A stretch of DNA of 64,000 nucleotides from NCBI RefSeq assembly GCF_022758885.1, contig NZ_JALEBH010000002.1, forward strand, positions 682,001 through 746,000. The letters run 5' to 3'. Both the position numbers and the translations under genes were made by a program. This DNA comes from Sphingobium sp. BYY-5 (GTDB lineage: Bacteria > Pseudomonadota > Alphaproteobacteria > Sphingomonadales > Sphingomonadaceae). Of this stretch, positions 17,401 to 27,928 are shown in pieces; position 1 is the stretch's first letter, and each line of letters begins with the position of its first letter. The notes under the pieces were generated by a model, which had not been told where the DNA came from, made no database searches, and was given only the letters and a program-made list of their open reading frames with translations.

Positions 17401-17880
17401 CCGTAGGGGTCACCAAAATCCTCTCCCAGAGGGTTTCAGGAAGTGCCGGGATCGGCGGATTTCTGCGGTTTTTCGTGGTATAGATATCCCATGCGGAGCG
17501 GTCTTGGACCACCGGATACCAGCATGTTGATGGTATGTCTGATGGTAGCGCGGCCCTCCCCCAAAAGGAGATCAGAGCTGATCTTCCTCGCGCTGATTTC
17601 CATAAACTATTGAAAATGGGTGCTTTAGAAGGCGCAATTGCTGTTCGAATCCGATATGGATGGCGGGAAATTAGGCCGAGTTCTGTACAACTGACCCACG
17701 GGGGGAGTGAGATAGCCGCCCTTTATCCACACATGACCCCGAGGACAGATCCCACCTCAGTTGATCTAAAGGCGTCAGCCGGTCAATCATTCAGCCTATC
17801 GTGGTCTCCATCGAACCGGCTGAGATGCCACGGGCAAAGTGGCCCATCTACAGATTCGGTGTCGATCGGCTGATCGATCG
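17401..17880. other. Non-coding spacer, no gene recognised
   Basis: About 480 bp downstream of the JmjC gene carry only a weak plus-strand frame (17535-17873) without motifs. A stretch around 17642 (TTCGAATCC) resembles a tRNA T-loop, but no cloverleaf can be built around it. I see no IS end. Confidence 0.4.
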
Positions 17881-19698
17881 TCAGAGGACCTGATAGGACT
17901 GGTATGTCGAGCAAAAATCGTTGTCGAACAGGAAGTTTGTGAACGTCACGGTCATGCTGAAATCCAGCGCGCGGACATGGTGCCACCATCCGACCGGAAT
18001 GAACAGCAACTCTCCCGGCGCGAGATCGTGGCAAAAGATATCGACGTTCTGCATCCTTGGGAAACGGTCATAGTCGACCTTCTCAAGATCGACTTCGCTG
18101 TAGACATGGAGATGATTATACAGATTGGCGACCTGCAACCCGTCAGCCAGATGCACGCGCTTGCGCCCGGTGATCTGCGCCATGAAATTATTGGTCAGGT
18201 CATGATGCGTCGGCGTGACCGTGCCGGGCGGCCCGATCCAGAAGAAACCACGATTAGCCGGATTGCCGCCGTCGAGATATTCGGGGATCTGGACGATCCC
18301 GTCCCACAATTCGCTCAGGGCTGATGCATTGGCGCCGCCATTTCTGGCGGTCATGTAGATGTCGTTGCTTTCTCCCATGGCCATGATGCGCGCCATGAAC
18401 GCATCAAAAGCCATCGTCGTGCCATGGCTGTCGGCCTGCATTTCATAATGCGGGTTGGCGCTGCGATTGACCTGAACCTCGACCTGGCGACCGGCAAAGG
18501 TGCAGACAAGCTGCTCAGGCGTCCAGCCGAGCGCCGGCCAGTCCTCCATCATCCCGGTGATGACCACCGGCCGGTTGGCGCTGTAATAGTCGTTGAGGAA
18601 TGTCGCGCGGTCGAGCTTGTGACGGCGCTCGATCCCGGCGTTGTCGCGCGCGCCCATCGCACGCACTCTTTGCTGCACGTCCAGGGTCCAGTCGCGTTTG
18701 GCGACACGGCTGGCCAGACGCCGCGCCGCCTGCAGATAGGGGCTGCGATAGGCCTTGTCGATTTCGCGCCGCGCTTCGCCTGGATGGAAATTATGAGCGA
18801 CCAGGGCCGGCAGCAGCCCTTCCGGCGAAGCGCCCAGCGCGAGATTCTCGCCGATCCAGGCCCGCCAGCCATCATTGAAAACGTCATGGACGACTTCCTC
18901 CGGCAAGGCGGCATCGCAGGACGGCATGATATTCCTGGGCCTTTCCCTTCCCGGATTTGCAACGGGCGACCACCATAGCAGAAGAATATTGTCCATATGG
19001 CCCGTGTCGATGAGCCATTTCACCACGGCATGGGGCGCTTCGGGGATTCGTTCGACAGTGACCCCCGCTATGCCGCTGAACCGGCGCGCATGAACCTCAT
19101 CCATGTTGAGGCCACCCTCCGCCTCCGCGCCTGTACCGAACAGGATGTGGACAGGGGGATGAGGCAGACCGGCAAGCAAGGCGGTCAGGTCGTCATATCG
19201 CCTGGCAGGAGGATGACGATCGAGCGTCTCCATGACGCTGAGCCAGCGCAGGTCACCGTCGCGCCGCGCCCAGTCGCTGCGAAGATAGGATAGCGGGCCA
19301 AAGGCAAGCACCTGGTCCACGCCCAGCAGCGCGCCAAACAGGATCGCCGCATAGCCACCCATCGATTGCCCCACGGTGCAGATCGAACTGGGGCGCAGAT
19401 CGGCAATGATATGGCGCAGCGATGCCGCGACCGCATCGACATCCCGTCCCAGTCCGTCCACCCCATGCTGATACCAGAAATTGGCGGTATCGCGGATCAG
19501 GATCAGGTTGAGCGGCTGGCCGGTCGTCGCCTCCAGCTTGCGGAGGCGGCCGACGAAATCGAATTTGGGAAGAGCTGCCCAATCGACGAAGCCGAAGGTG
19601 ATGATGAGCGGCGCCCCTTCATGCGGGGCGTCGATGATATAGCCGATGTCGGGATCGGCTTGCGCATTCGCGAATTGCCTGTTGTCGGATCGTATCAT
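17881..19698 (-). CDS. Fusion of alpha/beta-hydrolase-like domain and JmjC (cupin-8) Fe(II)/2OG oxygenase
   Basis: This 605-residue protein joins two enzyme folds. Residues about 20-245 look like an alpha/beta hydrolase with nucleophile elbow VGQSMGGYAA (Ser112) and a late His223 (APHAVVKWL). Residues 265-345 form the helical segment often found before bacterial JmjC domains (WRAWIGENLALGASPEGLL). Residues 355-595 are the JmjC/cupin-8 domain: HxD ligands His498/Asp500 in TPTHHDLTNN, Lys513 for 2OG, distal His573 or 574 in VGWWHHV. Family members hydroxylate protein side chains (FIH type). There is no signal peptide, so it is probably cytoplasmic. The gene follows the autotransporter by 67 bp on the same strand, so the two are probably co-transcribed and may act on each other. 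Confidence 0.85.
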   Translation of the reverse strand: MIRSDNRQFANAQADPDIGYIIDAPHEGAPLIITFGFVDWAALPKFDFVGRLRKLEATTGQPLNLILIRDTANFWYQHGVDGLGRDVDAVAASLRHIIADLRPSSICTVGQSMGGYAAILFGALLGVDQVLAFGPLSYLRSDWARRDGDLRWLSVMETLDRHPPARRYDDLTALLAGLPHPPVHILFGTGAEAEGGLNMDEVHARRFSGIAGVTVERIPEAPHAVVKWLIDTGHMDNILLLWWSPVANPGRERPRNIMPSCDAALPEEVVHDVFNDGWRAWIGENLALGASPEGLLPALVAHNFHPGEARREIDKAYRSPYLQAARRLASRVAKRDWTLDVQQRVRAMGARDNAGIERRHKLDRATFLNDYYSANRPVVITGMMEDWPALGWTPEQLVCTFAGRQVEVQVNRSANPHYEMQADSHGTTMAFDAFMARIMAMGESNDIYMTARNGGANASALSELWDGIVQIPEYLDGGNPANRGFFWIGPPGTVTPTHHDLTNNFMAQITGRKRVHLADGLQVANLYNHLHVYSEVDLEKVDYDRFPRMQNVDIFCHDLAPGELLFIPVGWWHHVRALDFSMTVTFTNFLFDNDFCSTYQSYQVL

Positions 19699-19765
19699 CG
19701 TTCGGAACTATCAGCCGGAATGTGCCGGGAATGCGCCATGGACGCATTCCCGGCAGGAACCCCCG

Positions 19766-22700
19766 TCAGAAGCGGATGCTCAGCCGCCCCGTAACGCCAT
19801 GGGCCGTTATGCCGGACCCGAAATCCCCATTATAGGAGATCGTGGCCGAAACATTGTCCGATGTCTGGAAACCCAGCCCGGCCCGCACGGTCGCCGCATC
19901 CTTGGCAATCGGCGCGCCCGCGATCAGGAACGATCCGGTGGTGTCAGGCAGGGTCATCGTCGCAAACGGCGTGGTGTCCTTGAAGGCATGGCGCCATCCC
20001 AGGCCGCCAAATGCGATCGCCTGCACATTGGCCAGGCTGAACTCGCTCGACCCGCGCATACCCAGGGTCGTGAATAGCGTGTTCATGCGCTGCGACTTCA
20101 CGGCCAACGCGGCGGCCCCGCCATCGGTCACCACACTCTTCTCGGCAAAATCGTCGAGATCGAGCCGCACATAGGCGATATTGGCATAAGGCTCGATCGT
20201 GACGTTGCCTGTGCGATGCCGCCATGCAAGCTCGCCGAACGACTGGAAGCTGTTGCCCTTGTAATCCGCCTTCAGGCGATCGCTCAAGCCGGGGAAGGCC
20301 ACGATCCTGTCGGTCGAAACATCATGCCATGTATAGGACAGGCCCGCGCGCAGCGACACATTGTCCCATTGCGCACCACCGTAAAGGCCAAGGTGGATAT
20401 TATCGCTCTTGCCCTTCGATAACTGCCGCCGGACGTTGAAATCGTCACGGCTGTAGCCCGCAAACGCGCCCAGCCGCGCATTCGATCCAACTGCGCCATC
20501 AAGCCCCAGCAGCAGGCCGCCGGTAGAATTGCGCACACGGGTTCCATTTCCATCCTGGCCCAGGCGGCTCCAATTGCCCAGCCCCTGGCCCCATATGGCG
20601 AGTTCGGGCTGCGCTGCCTTGTCGCGCGCATAGTCGTTATAGCCATAGTCGAGCGCGGCGACTTCCTTCGGCTCGGCCTCTTCCAGCGTGCTGTGCAGCC
20701 GGTCGAACGCGGCTTCCCGCAGGGACTGGCTTTGCATCAGCAACGTCGATTGCGCCGAGGCATGGACACTGCCCGACAAGCTGTCGAACGCGGCACGCGC
20801 TTCGGACGCATCGAGCACAAGTAGGGCATTATACAGCGCAAGTGATGGTCCACTCTGCTTGAGCGTGTTGAGCGCGATGGCCGTGTTGTACTGGTTCGCC
20901 GTTTCCGCAACATCCTGGAAAACAAGCGGTGGTGTGGGCGTCGGAGTTGGTGTTGGCGTTGGCGTCGGAGTGGGCGTCGGTGTGGGCGTAGGGGTTGGCG
21001 TCGGAGTGGGCGTCGGAGTAGGCGTCGGAGTGGGCGTCGGAGTGGGCGTCGGAGTGGGCGTCGGAGTGGGCGTCGGAGTGGGCGTCGGAGTGGGCGTCGG
21101 AGTGGGCGTCGGAGTGGGCGTCGGAGTGGGCGTCGGAGTGGGCGTCGGAGTGGGCGTCGGAGTGGGCGTCGGAGTGGGCGTCGGAGTCACCGCGATTTTC
21201 AGGTCGACCTGGTTCGCCTGATGGTCAAGGCTTACGTCGAGAAATGCGGATTTGGACACCGCCTGCGCGAAGCTGCCTTCAATACCCCCCCCAGCCGTCA
21301 GGATGGTGTAGGTCTGACCGTTCTGATAGCTGACCGTTGGATCGAGCGCGGTCACTTCGACATTGACGCCGTTGCCGATCCGTACGCCACCCTGCAAGGG
21401 GCCAGGCGCGCTGGTGCCGACCGGAAGCACCCGGATGAGGTCGCTGCTGCCGTCGCCCCGAATATCGGCCTCGTAGATCGAATTGTCGCCGAATTCGAGT
21501 TGGCCCAGCACGGTCAGAGTGCCGATCCCATTGTCGCCAGGCGAGATGACAGCATGCTTGCTGCTGCCGGAGAACCGCCCGTAGAGCCGTACCGACCCCA
21601 CGGTCCCGGTTCCCGCCAGACGCCCGAAACCGTTCGGATTCGCGTCGGTCTGGCCACCGACATAGACATGGCTGGTATAGTTCTGGTTGCCCAGGAAATT
21701 GCTGAAGACATGCCCGGTCTCGCCCTTGACGACGAGGGTACCGTCGTCGACGAGGATGAGCGAGCTGGGCCCGGTGATGCCATATCTGCCGTCATTGCTG
21801 GCGTCAGTTCCGAAATCGCTGTTGAAGACCAACCGGCTGCCGCCCTTCACGACCACGCCGCCGGTCACACTGTCGGTGCCCAGGAACTTGGTCATGTCAC
21901 CCGACAGGATCGTCTCGCCGGCCAGGCTGACGATCGTTCCGTCGCCAGCGATGGCATTCTTGAATTCATAGCCGGTGGCCGTGTGGTTGAAGAGAAGCTG
22001 GCCATCCCGTCCCGCGAAGGTGATGCGCGCATCCTGGTTGAGCGTGCCCGCCGCCTCCGCCGCGACCGAGGTCGCCTCGTCGAAGACGTTGAACGTCACC
22101 TTGCCGCCAAAGGTGAGCGCGCCGAGGTTGACGCCGCTGAGCGGGCTGCCACCCAGCACGATCTCCTGCGCCGACAGGCTGGCGCCGTTCGCGATGACAA
22201 GATTATGGTTGCTGTCGTCGCCGATCGAAATCTTGCCGCTGGCCGTGAAGGACGAACCAGCGCCGGTGACATAGGTCGTCGCCAGCGACGTGGACATGCC
22301 GTGCAGTTCGGCATCCGCCGTGGTCAGCTTGCCGCCGTCCTGGATGGTCATGCTGCGGTAGTTGGTGAAAGTGCCGCTGTTCGCCCACAGCGAGCCTTGT
22401 CCGGTGATCAGCGTCTGGTTCGCCGTGCTCGAATCGTCCGCAGGCGCTCCGCCTATATCGACGGTGATCGTAGCGATCTTGCCGCCATTCTCGATCGTGA
22501 TCGCGCCCGCGTCGTTGACGTCGTTGTCCCACGTGTTGTTGCGCAGCGTGTCGGCTGTGATCACAGAGCCGGCGCCGCTCACCTTGAGGATGCCGCCACT
22601 GTTGTCGACCGTCGCGGCGTTCCCCATGACGATGTCGCGCACCGAAACCTGTCCGCCGTTCTCCACGACAAGCGTGCCCAAGCCGCCTCCGCCGAGCACG

Positions 22701-23071
22701 AGCAGGTTGTTGAGGATGCTGGTGGTGCGCGTCACTTCCAGTTTGGAACCGACACCGGAGACGGTGATCAGGCCCGACGATCCGCCGCGCTCGCCGATCG
22801 TGACCGCCTTGGCCACCACGACGTCCGCGCCATCGTTGATCGTGAGCGAGACGTCGGGCTTCGTCTGCCCCACGACGAGCGCTTCGGCAACGCTGTGGTC
22901 CGTGGACCAGGTCGTGGAACCACTGTCGAGCACGGTGTTCTGCGCGATCGCATGGTTCGGAACCGCCATCAGAATGACAGGCAGCGGCAGCAGCGCCGCC
23001 AACACCAGTTCATTGCCAAGCGCCGTCGAGGCGCCAAGGGCTTGCCTAAAGCCCACGATCGTCCTGATCAT
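19766..23071 (-). CDS. Autotransporter with beta-helical passenger and long Thr-Pro repeat linker
   Basis: The protein is about 1101 residues from the ATG at 23071, which has AGGGGAT upstream; an in-frame ATG 66 bp earlier would spoil the signal peptide. Order: a long signal peptide (cleavage expected near NHAIAQ), a passenger of Gly/Asn/Asp-rich beta-solenoid repeats ([35 protein letters not shown]), a (Thr-Pro)n tract at about residues 627-712, a helical linker, and a C-terminal beta-barrel of about 260 residues ending GRLSIRF. It belongs to the type V secretion class and should be exposed on the surface. The passenger role is unknown. The JmjC-hydrolase gene follows directly. Confidence 0.88.
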   Translation of the reverse strand: MIRTIVGFRQALGASTALGNELVLAALLPLPVILMAVPNHAIAQNTVLDSGSTTWSTDHSVAEALVVGQTKPDVSLTINDGADVVVAKAVTIGERGGSSGLITVSGVGSKLEVTRTTSILNNLLVLGGGGLGTLVVENGGQVSVRDIVMGNAATVDNSGGILKVSGAGSVITADTLRNNTWDNDVNDAGAITIENGGKIATITVDIGGAPADDSSTANQTLITGQGSLWANSGTFTNYRSMTIQDGGKLTTADAELHGMSTSLATTYVTGAGSSFTASGKISIGDDSNHNLVIANGASLSAQEIVLGGSPLSGVNLGALTFGGKVTFNVFDEATSVAAEAAGTLNQDARITFAGRDGQLLFNHTATGYEFKNAIAGDGTIVSLAGETILSGDMTKFLGTDSVTGGVVVKGGSRLVFNSDFGTDASNDGRYGITGPSSLILVDDGTLVVKGETGHVFSNFLGNQNYTSHVYVGGQTDANPNGFGRLAGTGTVGSVRLYGRFSGSSKHAVISPGDNGIGTLTVLGQLEFGDNSIYEADIRGDGSSDLIRVLPVGTSAPGPLQGGVRIGNGVNVEVTALDPTVSYQNGQTYTILTAGGGIEGSFAQAVSKSAFLDVSLDHQANQVDLKIAVTPTPTPTPTPTPTPTPTPTPTPTPTPTPTPTPTPTPTPTPTPTPTPTPTPTPTPTPTPTPTPTPTPTPTPTPTPTPTPTPTPTPTPPLVFQDVAETANQYNTAIALNTLKQSGPSLALYNALLVLDASEARAAFDSLSGSVHASAQSTLLMQSQSLREAAFDRLHSTLEEAEPKEVAALDYGYNDYARDKAAQPELAIWGQGLGNWSRLGQDGNGTRVRNSTGGLLLGLDGAVGSNARLGAFAGYSRDDFNVRRQLSKGKSDNIHLGLYGGAQWDNVSLRAGLSYTWHDVSTDRIVAFPGLSDRLKADYKGNSFQSFGELAWRHRTGNVTIEPYANIAYVRLDLDDFAEKSVVTDGGAAALAVKSQRMNTLFTTLGMRGSSEFSLANVQAIAFGGLGWRHAFKDTTPFATMTLPDTTGSFLIAGAPIAKDAATVRAGLGFQTSDNVSATISYNGDFGSGITAHGVTGRLSIRF
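20934..21190. repeat. 12-bp tandem repeat (about 21 units) encoding Thr-Pro dipeptides
   Basis: The unit on the plus strand is GGCGTCGGAGTG; on the coding minus strand each unit gives Thr-Pro-Thr-Pro, for about 42 dipeptides. Units from roughly 21024 to 21187 are almost identical, while those from 20934 to 21020 vary (TTGGTGTTGGCGTT and similar). The homogeneous end faces the passenger and the degenerate end faces the barrel. Since the unit is a multiple of 3, gain or loss of units keeps the frame and only changes linker length. Assembly length in such an array may be unreliable. Confidence 0.92.
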
Positions 23072-23137
23072 TCCGAAATCCCCTGCCACAGTTACAAATA
23101 GAGAGCCGCAGCTGGAACGCAGAAGAAATACGCTCAA

Positions 23138-23756
23138 GCCCGAACCGCCAAACTGCGGGTGCCATTTGATGGGGATGATTGCACTAGAACATATGTACTA
23201 TGTCGCGATTACAATTCATATTATAATTCTATAGGGCGCTGATATTGGATGCACGGTAGTATTATATGTGGCCTGTCTTGACTCAGTTGGACACCTCGAA
23301 GAACCAACGCCTTGCGGAGTGCGGATCAGCCTGCACGCGCGGTCGACGCCGATATGGTTCTTGCAGCCGAACATGACAACCCAAGCTGCTATGCGGCCGC
23401 ACATGGTTGTACAACTCGACGACAGAACACCCACGGGACCTGCGAGCGTGAACTCCTTTATCCTTGGCATCCTTGGACCGGGTGCCAGATTTACGTCCAT
23501 GAAGCGATTGAGAAGAATGGCGCGGCGGTCTTTCGCTGTAGCCAGTCAGGCGGTGATTGCGACCGTTTGCTGGAGGTGCCCGGTTGGATGTTCGACCGGG
23601 GTACAAGTGGAGGCTGGCTTCTCGCCTCCGCACCCCAGGTTTCTTTGGCTGCGATCGATGCCCTCGCAGTGTTGTTGATCGACGGCGGAGCGACATCGCA
23701 ATCCGAGAAAATCGGCGCAGCATCGGGCTCTCATGACACGATTCGGGGAGATGCCG
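23138..23756 (-). pseudogene. Probable IS3-type transposase remnant in a gene-poor stretch
   Basis: Upstream of the autotransporter there are about 600 bp without an intact gene. On the minus strand around 23385-23430 the frame reads VELYNHVRPHSSLG, which is the hallmark of the C-terminal end of IS3/IS481-type integrase-core transposases. The surrounding frames do not extend the similarity convincingly. I see a short eroded remnant only; the borders given are those of the gene-poor stretch. The AT-rich part 23160-23270 may hold the autotransporter promoter. Confidence 0.4.
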
Positions 23757-23954
23757 ATGCCTCGCCAGCCCACAGCCTACCAGTTCGACCTGTTCCTAAT
23801 TCCAAGCGAAGGACAGACAGCGCCCGTGCCGCCGTGGCAGACCTTGCCGGACGAGACACGCCGGAAGCTGAAGCAATTGATGGCGCGCTTGATCCTCGAT
23901 TACGTCGCGGGAGAACCGGCAAACTCACAGGAGGGCGTGGGTCATGATGCATGA
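23757..23954 (+). CDS. Small conserved-looking protein upstream of the serine recombinase
   Basis: The 65-residue protein starts at ATG 23757, with GGGGAG 6 bp upstream; in-frame ATGs at 23733 and 23751 are less well placed. It contains [34 protein letters not shown] and LILDYVAG, a pattern like the small helper ORFs that precede transposase or recombinase genes. It overlaps the recombinase ATG (23944) by 11 bp, implying translational coupling. Function is unknown; a role as recombinase partner (directionality factor or expression control) is inference from position. Confidence 0.65.
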   Translation: MPRQPTAYQFDLFLIPSEGQTAPVPPWQTLPDETRRKLKQLMARLILDYVAGEPANSQEGVGHDA

Positions 23955-26022
23955 AAAGATCAGGCCGCATCATCTCGAGCGCAAGGCAATTCTGTATGTC
24001 AGGCAGTCATCTGCCCACCAGGTTCTACACAACCGGAAGAGCAGCGCTCTGCAATATGCCATGCGCGATCGCCTGACCTCACTGGGTTGGTCCCGCGTCG
24101 AGATCATCGATGACGATCTCGGTCGCTCGGCCGCCGGGACGGTGACACGCGCCGGCTTCGAACGGATGGTCGCCGAGGTTTGCCTTGGCAAGATCGGTGC
24201 TGTAGCCGCGCGGGAGGTGTCTCGATTTGCCCGCAACAGCCGGGACTGGCAGCAGCTCATCGAGATGTCCCGCGTCGTCGATACCGTTTTGATTGATCAG
24301 GAGACCGTCTACGCCCCGCGACAGGGTAACGACCGCCTCCTGCTCGGCCTGAAGGGGAGCCTCAACGAATATGAGCTGGACTTGCTGCGCCAGCGCTCGC
24401 TCTCAGCCCGCTATGAGAAAGCGCGGCGCGGCGAACTTGTAGTTGCCGCCCCTATCGGTTTTGTGAAGGTTGGAGATCGGCTCGAGAAGGATCCTGACCG
24501 CCGTGTGCAGGAAGCCATCACGCTGGTATTCGATAAGGTCGTTGAATTTGGCAGCGCTCGTCAGGCCCTCATGTGGTTTCTGGAGCACGAGTTGGACTTG
24601 CCTACCAAGTGCAACGGCGGCGATACGGTCTGGCGCAGGCCAAATTATGCGACGATCCACCGAATGATCGAGAACCCAGTTTACGGCGGCACCTACGCTT
24701 ATGGTAAGACAAGCGCGACGCCAGGATTTGGTCGGTCCGCCACGATCCGGCGCAATGCGCGGGAGGAATGGTTGGCACTCATTCCTGACGCGCACGAAGG
24801 CTATGTCAGTTGGGAGCGGGCCGAGGCAATTCGCAAGATGGTAAGCGACAATGCAGTCACGAGCCGTCATCACGGCGCACCCAAGCATGGCGATGCCCTT
24901 CTGGCCGGACTTTTTCGTTGCCGGCGTTGCGGCCGCAAGCTCACAGTTCGCTACACAGGCGCAAAGCACAACATTCCGCGCTATTCGTGCTGGAGAGGCC
25001 ATTTGGACAATGGCGAGCCGCGATGCATCGCCTTTGGCGGGCTGCGCGTAGATGATGCAATCGAGGGGGCGATCCTGCGCGTCGTCGAACCGGGGGCGAT
25101 CGCTGCAGCGGCCGAAGCTGAAGTCCAGGCCTCCAGTCGTCGTGATCAGGTGCGTGACGCGCTTGGCCGTGATCTGGAAGCTGCTCGTTATGCTGCCAAT
25201 CGAGCCTTCCGGCAATTTGATGCTGCAGACCCTGAGAACCGGCTTGTTGCAGCGGAACTTGAGGGACGTTGGAATCGCGCCCTTGAACTGGTGGGCGAAA
25301 TTGAGAGCAAAATCAGCGCGCACGATAGGACGGCACCGAAACCCTCACTGCTGATGCAAATCGGCATCGCTTCACTCGCCCAGGATCTACGTACAGTTTG
25401 GGCGGCACCCACGACAGATGCTCGGCTCAAGAAGCGCATCGTGCGAACCGTTATTCAGGAAGTCGTCGCAGATATCGATGATGCGACTTCCGAGATCGTC
25501 CTGATGGTGCAATGGATTGGTGGCATCCATACCGAAATGCGCCGGCCGAAGCGACGGCCAGGCCAACGCAACAGCACTTCTGGCGACATCCTCGCGGCCA
25601 TCCGGCAACTCGTGTTGATTGCCAGCGACGATCTGATTGCCGGGATTCTCAACCGCAATGGACTATTGACCGGTCATGGCAATCGCTGGACCAGGGAGCG
25701 CGTTACAGCGCACAGGTCACATCACAAGATCGCGGCCTTCCGACCCGCACCGGATGGAAACGAGCCATGGCTCAACCTAAACAAAGCCGCTCGGTTCATC
25801 GGTGTCGCCCCAAAGACATTGCGCCTCGCTACCGAGGCTGGGGAAATCAAAAGCCAGCACCCATTGCCTGACGGCCCCTGGATATTCAGCCGGTCAGATC
25901 TCGCAGAACCCAAAGCCCAGAACCTTCTTTACCGGGCGCGGCAGAACCCCAGACACCCCGCGGGACCGCATCCCGATCAGAATTCCATTCCCTACAACAA
26001 CATAGACAGGTGGGTGTTATGA
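23944..26022 (+). CDS. Large serine recombinase
   Basis: The 692-residue protein has a resolvase/invertase catalytic domain (residues 12-150) with the serine nucleophile in YVRQSSAHQ (Ser22) and the arginine-bearing motif [13 protein letters not shown]. It continues with a recombinase domain (about 170-300), a zinc ribbon (CRRCGRKL ... YSCWRGH ... EPRC), a helical coiled-coil region (380-450) and a C-terminal helix-turn-helix ([20 protein letters not shown]). Large serine recombinases integrate and excise phages and mobile islands. An MHEK start at 23947 is equally possible. Small coupled ORFs lie on both sides. No matching att sites were found in the window. Confidence 0.9.
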   Translation: MMHEKIRPHHLERKAILYVRQSSAHQVLHNRKSSALQYAMRDRLTSLGWSRVEIIDDDLGRSAAGTVTRAGFERMVAEVCLGKIGAVAAREVSRFARNSRDWQQLIEMSRVVDTVLIDQETVYAPRQGNDRLLLGLKGSLNEYELDLLRQRSLSARYEKARRGELVVAAPIGFVKVGDRLEKDPDRRVQEAITLVFDKVVEFGSARQALMWFLEHELDLPTKCNGGDTVWRRPNYATIHRMIENPVYGGTYAYGKTSATPGFGRSATIRRNAREEWLALIPDAHEGYVSWERAEAIRKMVSDNAVTSRHHGAPKHGDALLAGLFRCRRCGRKLTVRYTGAKHNIPRYSCWRGHLDNGEPRCIAFGGLRVDDAIEGAILRVVEPGAIAAAAEAEVQASSRRDQVRDALGRDLEAARYAANRAFRQFDAADPENRLVAAELEGRWNRALELVGEIESKISAHDRTAPKPSLLMQIGIASLAQDLRTVWAAPTTDARLKKRIVRTVIQEVVADIDDATSEIVLMVQWIGGIHTEMRRPKRRPGQRNSTSGDILAAIRQLVLIASDDLIAGILNRNGLLTGHGNRWTRERVTAHRSHHKIAAFRPAPDGNEPWLNLNKAARFIGVAPKTLRLATEAGEIKSQHPLPDGPWIFSRSDLAEPKAQNLLYRARQNPRHPAGPHPDQNSIPYNNIDRWVL

Positions 26023-26219
26023 AACAGGATTGTAATGCCGCCGCCAGGCTTCGTTCAATTGTGGTGAACAGCAAGACAAAGCACTTCTTACCGCTGCGTG
26101 CAGCGGCAAAATCAGTGCGACGCCTTGCGGTTCCATCAAAACCGAGACGTGAGCCGCTCAATCGTGGCGGTAATGTCAGAGATTATCGCTTCAGGGACAT
26201 GCTGCCGCAACGCGTGTAA
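26019..26219 (+). CDS. Small basic ORF coupled to the recombinase gene
   Basis: The ATG at 26019 overlaps the recombinase TGA (ATGA) and opens a 66-residue frame that is strongly basic ([30 protein letters not shown]). No family is recognised. The coupling argues for translation; the composition would suit nucleic-acid binding, but that is conjecture. It ends 35 bp before the histidine kinase gene. Confidence 0.45.
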   Translation: MKQDCNAAARLRSIVVNSKTKHFLPLRAAAKSVRRLAVPSKPRREPLNRGGNVRDYRFRDMLPQRV

Positions 26220-26254
26220 CACCCCTGAGCGAACTGCCTACGAGGATAGGGCTC

Positions 26255-27928
26255 ATGGATTACCGTGAAATTGCGAGAAAAATACTGCCAATCCCTGTAG
26301 ATAACAAGAATTACGATTTCTTTGAAATTTCTCAAGCTACGATACGAATTTTTACTACAATATCGGCACTTATTTGCTTTATATATGTTCATTTCATTCC
26401 GGAAAATTTTAATATTCTATATATGTTCCGCCTAAATTCCTTTTATGCGATTTTATGTTCATTATTTTATCTTATAGTTTCAATAACAATATATCTTGAT
26501 ATATTACTGCGTCGCCATGTAAATAACTTCAGACGCCATGCAGCACTCATGGCAGATTGCATTTGTATTACTTATTTTTTAGCCATTGATGGCATTTGGC
26601 CGATGTACATATTGTTATTTTGGATAACTATAGGAAACTGGTTAAGATATGATTACAAAAAGATGGCTATATGCGTGATTTTATCATCAGTAATTATTGT
26701 ATTATTAATTTGGATTTTTCCTTATCGTTTAACAGGACCTTTTCTGCCATTCACACTTATATTGACAACAATTCTCGCTCCAGCATATTTATGTAGCCTC
26801 TTAGTGCAAATCCGACGTGCAACAGATGCAGCAACAGCCGCCACCCTTGCGAAATCACGCCTCCTTGCGCAAGCCAGCCATGATCTGCGCCAGCCGATCC
26901 ATGCGATAGGCCTATTCACCGACAGTTTGCTGGACGCGCAGCTTGGTCAGGAAGAGCGGCGCATGGTCGAGAATATCGATAAATCCTTATCGAGTGTGAC
27001 GCGCCTGTTCCAATCGCTGCTCGATGTTTCGATTATCGACAGCGGTCAGATAAATCCTCGAATGGAAACGATCTCCATTAACCAACTATTACGCGAGATT
27101 GTCCAGAGAAACTCAAAGGCGGCCGAATGGGCGAAATCCGATATCCATCTCGTCCAATGCTCGCACTATGTCCGAATCGATCCGAATCTCCTTACGACAA
27201 TGGTACAAAATATTATCTCCAACGCGATCAAATATGCGCCGGGTCAGCCCATATTGATCGGGTGCCGGCATCGCAAAGGCAAGCTTGCGATTGAAATATG
27301 GGATCGGGGCAATGGCATATCAGAAGAGCATTTGCCGAAAGTGTTCGATGAATTCTATAGGGTTAAGGAACTTGGTCTTGATATAGAAGGTGTCGGCCTT
27401 GGCCTCGCAATCGTGAAACGGCTGGCAACACTACTGAGCCTTGAAATTGCCATACGTTCCAGAAAAGGGCGAGGAACAATGGTCGCAATCTCCGGAATCA
27501 CCCTTATCGCCGGTCCGGCCGGTAGCGTATTGCCACTGCCCATACGATCATCCATGCCATTGACCGACCTCAGAGTCTTGTTGATCGACGATGATCCTGC
27601 AGTTTTGACAGCGACGTCATCATTGATGGAACGATGGGGTTGCATCGTCGAGACGAGCGCTACACTGCCTACTAGGATCAGGCACTGTGATGTAATTATA
27701 GCGGATTATGATCTTGCGTCCGCCGTAACGGGCGACGAATGCATCGCTTATGTTCGTAACCGACTTGGTTACTTCATTCCTGCTGCCATTATCACGGGGC
27801 ATAATGTCACCGAAATCATAGCAAAACTAAAGGCTGATTCGATAGAAATTCTGTCTAAACCAGTTCATCCTAATATCTTGCGTGCAACCCTTGTCGCGCT
27901 CAAGATGAAAATATCTCATTATAAATAA
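26255..27928 (+). CDS. Hybrid sensor histidine kinase with C-terminal receiver domain
   Basis: The 557-residue protein has a membrane sensor of about six helices (residues 30-185), a HisKA dimerisation domain with His209 in QASHDLRQPIHAIGLF, an HATPase domain with N-box Asn323 (NIISNAIKYAP) and G-box (GVGLGLAIVKRL), and a receiver domain (440-550) with phosphoacceptor Asp484 (VIIADYDLA) and Lys535. The membrane part is conspicuously AT-rich compared with the rest of the window, which suggests recent acquisition. It faces the LuxR-type regulator gene; the stops touch at 27928/27929. The layout resembles RpfC-like and NarL-linked hybrid kinases; the signal is unknown. Confidence 0.9.
   Translation: MDYREIARKILPIPVDNKNYDFFEISQATIRIFTTISALICFIYVHFIPENFNILYMFRLNSFYAILCSLFYLIVSITIYLDILLRRHVNNFRRHAALMADCICITYFLAIDGIWPMYILLFWITIGNWLRYDYKKMAICVILSSVIIVLLIWIFPYRLTGPFLPFTLILTTILAPAYLCSLLVQIRRATDAATAATLAKSRLLAQASHDLRQPIHAIGLFTDSLLDAQLGQEERRMVENIDKSLSSVTRLFQSLLDVSIIDSGQINPRMETISINQLLREIVQRNSKAAEWAKSDIHLVQCSHYVRIDPNLLTTMVQNIISNAIKYAPGQPILIGCRHRKGKLAIEIWDRGNGISEEHLPKVFDEFYRVKELGLDIEGVGLGLAIVKRLATLLSLEIAIRSRKGRGTMVAISGITLIAGPAGSVLPLPIRSSMPLTDLRVLLIDDDPAVLTATSSLMERWGCIVETSATLPTRIRHCDVIIADYDLASAVTGDECIAYVRNRLGYFIPAAIITGHNVTEIIAKLKADSIEILSKPVHPNILRATLVALKMKISHYK

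Noticed and set aside
17636..17665. Possible tRNA T-arm (TTCGAATCC)
   Set aside because: No acceptor, D or anticodon stems can be paired around it.
17535..17873. 112-codon frame downstream of the JmjC gene
   Set aside because: No ribosome site, motif or composition evidence; it is probably non-coding.
20934..21190. Periodic repeats that could be taken for a CRISPR array
   Set aside because: The 12-bp units are contiguous with no spacers, and the array is in frame inside a large autotransporter gene.
21221..23101. A 626-codon plus-strand frame (and another at 22362-23234) across the autotransporter passenger
   Set aside because: Both are antisense to a clearly recognisable autotransporter with signal peptide and barrel. 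They show no domain and are high-GC shadow frames.
23312..23947. Plus-strand frame of 211 codons upstream of the recombinase
   Set aside because: No family or start support; it overlaps a likely transposase remnant and the better supported small ORF at 23757.
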